Shown piece by piece: positions 27,501 to 33,500 of a stretch of 64,000 bases of DNA. The stretch lies in the NCBI GenBank assembly GCA_031308135.1, contig JAHLJT010002630.1, forward strand, positions 96,268,141 to 96,332,140, in the 5' to 3' direction. The notes under the pieces are model-generated. The model saw nothing but the letters and a program-made list of their open reading frames with translations. It did no database searches and had not been told where the DNA came from. Each line of letters begins with the position of its first letter. Position 1 is the stretch's first letter. This DNA comes from Acheta domesticus. Its lineage: Eukaryota; Arthropoda; Insecta; Orthoptera; Gryllidae. A program made the translations under genes and the position numbers.

Positions 27501-30500
27501 CCATTTACTTGTTTGTTCTAAAGGATAATTCTAAAACGCGCTTGTAAAAAGAATATTCGAGTAGCCACGATGATCTCTCAGAAGCATAATTGGGTAATTT
27601 TCTCTTGTTTCACTAACTTACTATTATGTTTCAGACTTACTATTGTTACATTATTATTATGTTATTTCAACTTACTATTATGTTACTATTATGTTCAACT
27701 CAACACTGAACGCATTTACTGACATCGTAATTTTAAAACTTCGTTTAACTTCATTGTTTTGCTAATGAACATGCGATGGGAAAAGTGATATATTTAACAA
27801 AGTTAGAAATGTTGCCTTTACCCCTGATTGGTAGGCAACTCATTGTACACTGATGTTTGCAAGTACATGTTCCAACGCTGTACAGAATTCGTCTAGATGT
27901 CCAAGACAAGTGCTCGAGGAAAAAGCAAGTTGACAAGACATTTATTCTGGGACCACGTGTAGCCTAGATTATATTTGTTCTGAGACATTCTGTATACCTA
28001 AGTAGATGTATACCTATTTATTCCGAGTCACCTGTACGCTACAAGCCAAAAAAATCCTTTGTAAGTCTTCCTTCGGAGGGGAAGTAAAGGCGGCAGTCCC
28101 ATGTTAGAAGATTTACTGCGTGTTAAAGATCCTCACGCATAAATAAAACCTCTGAGCTAAATTGAAATCGCCTGTTTTGTAACCAAATAATACCACTAGT
28201 TGGTTCTTTTACCACTAGTTGGTGAAAGGAGCGAAACGCAATTTGCTTGGTCAGACGGAAGAGCAGGTCTCATGGCCTAAGTCTCGAGTAGGAGAGATAC
28301 GAGAGTTCTGGGGCACTAGTGACGTCACGATACGTCCTTATCAGAACTCAGGAAAGCTTGTAAAATAAGGCTTCATTTCAATTCAAATCAATTTAATTCA
28401 ATTCATTTCAACTCAATTTGATCCAATTCAACTCAATTTGATCCAATTCAACCCAATTTGATTCAATTCAATACAATTTGATTCAATTCAACTCAATTTG
28501 GTTCAATTCAACTCAATTTGGTTCAATTCAACTCAATTTGGTTCAATTCAACTCAATTTGCTTCAATTCAACTCAATTTGCTTCAATTCAACTCAATTTG
28601 CTTCAATTCAACTCAGTTTGCTTCAATTCAACTCAATTTGGTTCAATTCAACTCAATTTGGTTCAATTCAACTCAATTTGGTTCAATTCAACTCAATTTG
28701 GTTCAATTCAACTCAATTTGGTTCAATTCAACTCAATTTGGTTCAATTCAACTCAATTTGGTTCAATTCAACTCAATTTGGTTCAATTCAACTCAATTTG
28801 GTTCAATTCAATACAATTTGGTTCAATTCAACTCAATTTGGTTCAATTCAACTCAATTTTGTTCAATTCAACTCAGTTTGGTTCAATTCAACTCAGTTTG
28901 CTTCAATTCAACTCAGTTTGGTTCAATTCAACTCAGTTTGGTTCAATTCAACTCAATTTGGTTCAATTCAACTCAATTTGGTTCAATTCAACTCAATTTG
29001 GTTCAATTCAACTCAATTTGGTTCAATTCAACTCAATTTGGTTCAATTCAACTCAATTTGGTTCAATTCAACTCAATTTGGTTCAATTCAACTCAATTTG
29101 GTTCAATTCAACTCAATTTGGTTCAATTCAACTCAATTTGGTTCAATTCAACTCAATTTGGTTCAATTCAACTCAATTTGGTTCAATTCAACTCAATTTG
29201 ATTCAATTCAACTCAATTTGATTCAATTCAATTTAATTGAAGCCTGCAACCCCAACCCCTGTTCCAGGAGTGGGCGGCGCGGGCGGGGCGTCGTCGTCGG
29301 GCGCCGCGGGCGCGGGGCGCCGGCGCTTCTCCAACGTGGGCGACGCGGTGTCGCGCAAGCTGTCGCACACGCTGGGCGCGGGCGCCGGGTGGCTGGGCGG
29401 CGGCGCCGAGGCCGTGGCGGCCATGGCCGGGCTGGGCGCGGCGCACGCGCACGCGCAGGCGGCGCAGCTGGCGGAGCAGGCGCGCGCGCTGTGCGCGCTG
29501 TACGTGCGGCTGCGCCTGCGCCGCGACGGGCTCTTCTCGCGCAAGTGCGGCCTGCGCCGCCCGCACCCGCCGCCGGGCGCCGCCGCCGCGCACGCCGCCA
29601 GCGCCGCGCGCGAGGTGAGACGCGGTGCGCTTTTAATGTTACGGACCGTCAACGTGTGTGTATGCACGTACATGTGTATGTATGTATCTTTGCATGTGCG
29701 AATGTTTCCATGTTTATGACGGTTGGCGCATGCGCTAGTGCTTAGCCGTTGACGGTTGGCGGTTGGCGTGTGCGCAAGTGCTTAGCTTAGCCGTTGGCAG
29801 TTGGCGCGTGTACAAATGCTTAGCCGTTGACGGTTGGCGCGTGCGCAAGTGCTTAGCCGTTGACGGTTGGCGCGTGCGCAAGTGCTTAGCCGTTGACGGT
29901 TGGCGCGTGCGCAAGTGCTTAGCCATTGACGGTTGGAGCGTGCGCAAGTGCTTAGCCGTTGACGGTTGGCAGTTGGCGCGTGCGTAGGTGCTTAGCCGCT
30001 CACGGTTGGCGGTTGTCGCGTGTGCAAGTGCTTAGCCGTTGACTGTTGGCGCGTGCGCAAGTACTTAGCCGTTGACTGTTGGCACGTGCGCAAGTGCTTA
30101 GCTGTTGACTGTTGGCATGTGCGCAAGTGCTTAGCCGTTGACTGTTGGCGCGTGCGCAAGTGCTTAGCCATTGACGGTTGGAGCGTGCGCAAGTGCTTAG
30201 TCGTTGACGGTTGGCAGTTGGCGCGTGCGTAGGTGCTTAGCCGTTCACGGTTGGCGGTTGTCGCGTGTGCAAGTGCTTAGCCGTTGACTGTTGGCGCGTG
30301 CGCAAGTACTTAGTCGTTGACTGTTGGCACGTGCGCAAGTGCTTAGCTGTTGACTGTTGGCGCGTGCGCAAGTGCTTAGCCATTGACTGTTGGCGCGTGG
30401 GCAAGTGCTTAGCCATTAACGGTTGGAGCGTGCGCAAGTGCTTAGCTGTTGACGCTTGGCAGTTGGCGCGTGCGTAAGTGCTTAGCCGTTGACGGTTGGC

Positions 30501-33500
30501 GGTTGGCGCGTGCGCAAGTGGCTAGCCGTTGACGGTTGCCGCGTGCGCAGGTGTTCCCGGTGCTGGCGGCGGTGGGGGCGGAGCTGGAGCGTGCGCACGC
30601 GCGTGCGTTCGTGGGCGTGGCGCGGCAGACGGGGGCGGCGCCCGCGGGCGCGCACCTGCCCAGCGACAAGGCGGCCGCGTGCGCGCTCGCCGCCGTCGCC
30701 AGGCACCTCTACAAGCGCGACATCACCTGGGCCAAGGTCAGTACCCACGTTGACCGCCATGTGCATCATGTATGTTTCACACTTGTAATGGGTTAGTGAG
30801 CCGTGTGAATCAAAGGTGCCTCTAGATGCACATCACCTGGGCCAAGGTCAGTACCACAAACGGTTTAATATTTAACTGCTAGAGTCCGGTGGACTGAGTG
30901 TCATGAGTCTTGCGTCATGCTTCTCGCTGACGACCCGTCTCTGAGCTGTATGCAGAAGTACACATAGATGCCGTGCAAGATATCTCAGAAACCAGCTAGT
31001 TCTAGCGATAGCTAAAAAAGCGCGTCTGCTCGGGCGAACTCGTCCAGACGTGTCCGGGGACATCGCGGTTCCGCGTACAATGTCGTCCAGATCTGAGACA
31101 ATCTGAGTGTATGAACACGGCCGTCCCAAGTGGTAGATTTACTGCTTGTGAAAGATCCTCAAGCCTAAATGAAGCCTCCGATATAAGAATATCTCCTTTT
31201 TGTTCGCCCAAGTAATACGTTCTTTCTCCGTTAGATGATGAACGAAGCCTAGCGAAATTTGCGTGGTCAGTCGGAATATCAGGCCTGCAGGTCTGTCTCG
31301 CCACATCAGGATTCAATGAATTGAATTGAATGTGATTGTTACGAAGCTGATGACGTCCCAAAAGTGGACGCGCTCTTCACAGCGCGCGCGTGAATTTAAA
31401 TGCTCGCCAGACACATGTCAGTGCGCAGGCGCGTACACGCGGTCGGTGCGCAGGTGATGTCACTGTTCTGCGTGGCGGGCGCGCTGGCGTCAGTCAAAGA
31501 CATACCTGCTTTAGAACATTGTGACATTTGTTCTGGGACCACGTATACCCTTGAATATTGTATTTGTTCTAAGATATTCTGTATGCCTTAGATGGTAACA
31601 TTTATTCCGAGCCACCTGTACGCCACAAACCAGCAACCCCCAACCCCTGTCAATGCACCTGGAACCACTAGTAATCAGTTCACGTCATACTTGCTTTAGA
31701 ATATTGTGACATTTATTCTGGAGCCAGTGATAACGTAGATAATTGTATTTGTTCTGAGGCATTCTCTATGCCTCAGAAGATGGTAACATTTATTCCAAAC
31801 CACCTGTACGCTCCAACCCCTGTTTACGCACCTGGAACCACTAGTAATCAGTTCACGTCATACTTGCTTTAGAATATTGTGACATTTATTCTGGAGCCAC
31901 TTATGCCGGAGATAATTGTATTTGTTCTGAGACATTCTGTATGCCTTAGAAGATGGTATCATTTCTTCCGAGCCACCTGTACGCTACAAGCCAGCAACTC
32001 CAACCCCTGTTCACGCACCCGAAACCACTAGTGATCAGTTCACGTCATACTTGCTTTAGAATATTGTGACATTTATTCTGGAGCCAGTTATAACGTAGAT
32101 AATTATATTTGTTCCGAAACATTCTGTATGCCTCAGAAGATGGTAACATTCATTCCGAGCCACCTGTACGTCACAAACCAGCAACCCCAGCCCCTGTTCA
32201 CGCACCTGGAACCACTAGTAATCAGTTCACGTCATACTTGCTTTAGAATATTGTGACATTTATTCTGGAGCCAGTTATAACGTAGATAATTTTATTTGTT
32301 CTGAGACATTCTGTATGCCTTAGAAGATGGTAACATTTCTTCCGAGCCACCTGTACGCTACAAGCCAGCAACCCCAATCCCTGCCCACGGCGCGCGCGCG
32401 CGAGTTCAAATGTTGGCCAGACACGCGAGTGCGCAGGCGCAGGCGCGTGCACGTGGCGGGTGCGCAGGTGGTGTCGCTGTTCTGCGTGGCGGGCGCGCTG
32501 GCGGTGGACTGCGCGCGCCAGGGGACGCCCGCGTGGGCCGCCTGCCTGCCCGACGCCCTGGCCGACGCCGTCGAGGAGGACCTCGCGCCCTGGATCCACA
32601 GCCACGGCGGATGGGTGAGAAGCACTGTCTTTCTCGCAACGAAGTAGAGAGAGAGAAAGTTTTGTAATGAATGTAAAGATTTTGTAAAGAAATGAATGAA
32701 GGTATGCATCACGGGCGCTTTGTTTTAATTGGAATTTTTCAAGTAGTAGTCGAGGTGAGAGCTGCTCTCTTTACTTTCTCGCAATGGTGTAGAGAGCGAA
32801 AGTTGTGTGATGAATGTAAAGATTTTGTTAAGAAATGAATGGAGATATGCATCATAGGCGCTTTGTTTTGATTGGACGTTTTCAAGTAGTAGTTGAGGTG
32901 TGAGAAGCGTAGAAAATGCAATAATTCAATATTACATAGCTGTTTCCAATCACGCGGGAACGTATGTCCTGTTGTAGCACCACTAGTTTACTTTCTCGCT
33001 ACGGAGTAGAGAGCGAAAAAAACGGCGCATTTTCGGCACAAAAACTTAAATACAAGGCTCTGGTAACTAAAAAGTGGATAAATTCAGATGCTAAATCTAG
33101 ATAAAGAAATCCTCTGTCACGTGATATATCCAGAATCCCGTTTTGTGGGTCCTTCATTCCGAAAAATTCAATGACGGCAAAATATTTGTCTGTCGGTCCA
33201 ACAACGCTAGCGGCTAAGCCGTTAAGCCGATTTTTTTCCAAAATTGATATTCCCTATTCGTTCTAGCTGATGTCGTGGGTCCTGGAATTTGAAACCAATA
33301 TTTTAATTTTGGGGGGTACTTTGGGGTACATGAAGCCCCTGGGACATTTTCCAAGTTTTCGAAAAGTGACTCCATCGTTTTTTATTAAATTGTGCTTTTA
33401 GATAGTGTGAAGGATGTTTAAGAGAATGATGCAGATCTCTCACATTCGTTGAAAATCCGTTTTTTTCGGAAACTGCAAAAGTTCACATTTTTCCGGCGCC

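Noticed and set aside
29228..29673. Minus-strand ORFs of 121 and 146 codons over exon 3
   Set aside because: Antisense shadows of very GC-rich coding sequence, where stop codons are rare.
28478..29745. Overlapping forward ORFs of 227-415 codons
   Set aside because: They translate the 20-bp minisatellite in all three frames (20 is not a multiple of 3). The longest merely runs into exon 3 in a wrong frame.
29735..30477. Forward and reverse ORFs with repeating 11-residue units
   Set aside because: Product of the 33-bp array (33 is a multiple of 3). No start context or conservation supports coding, and it lies in intron 3.
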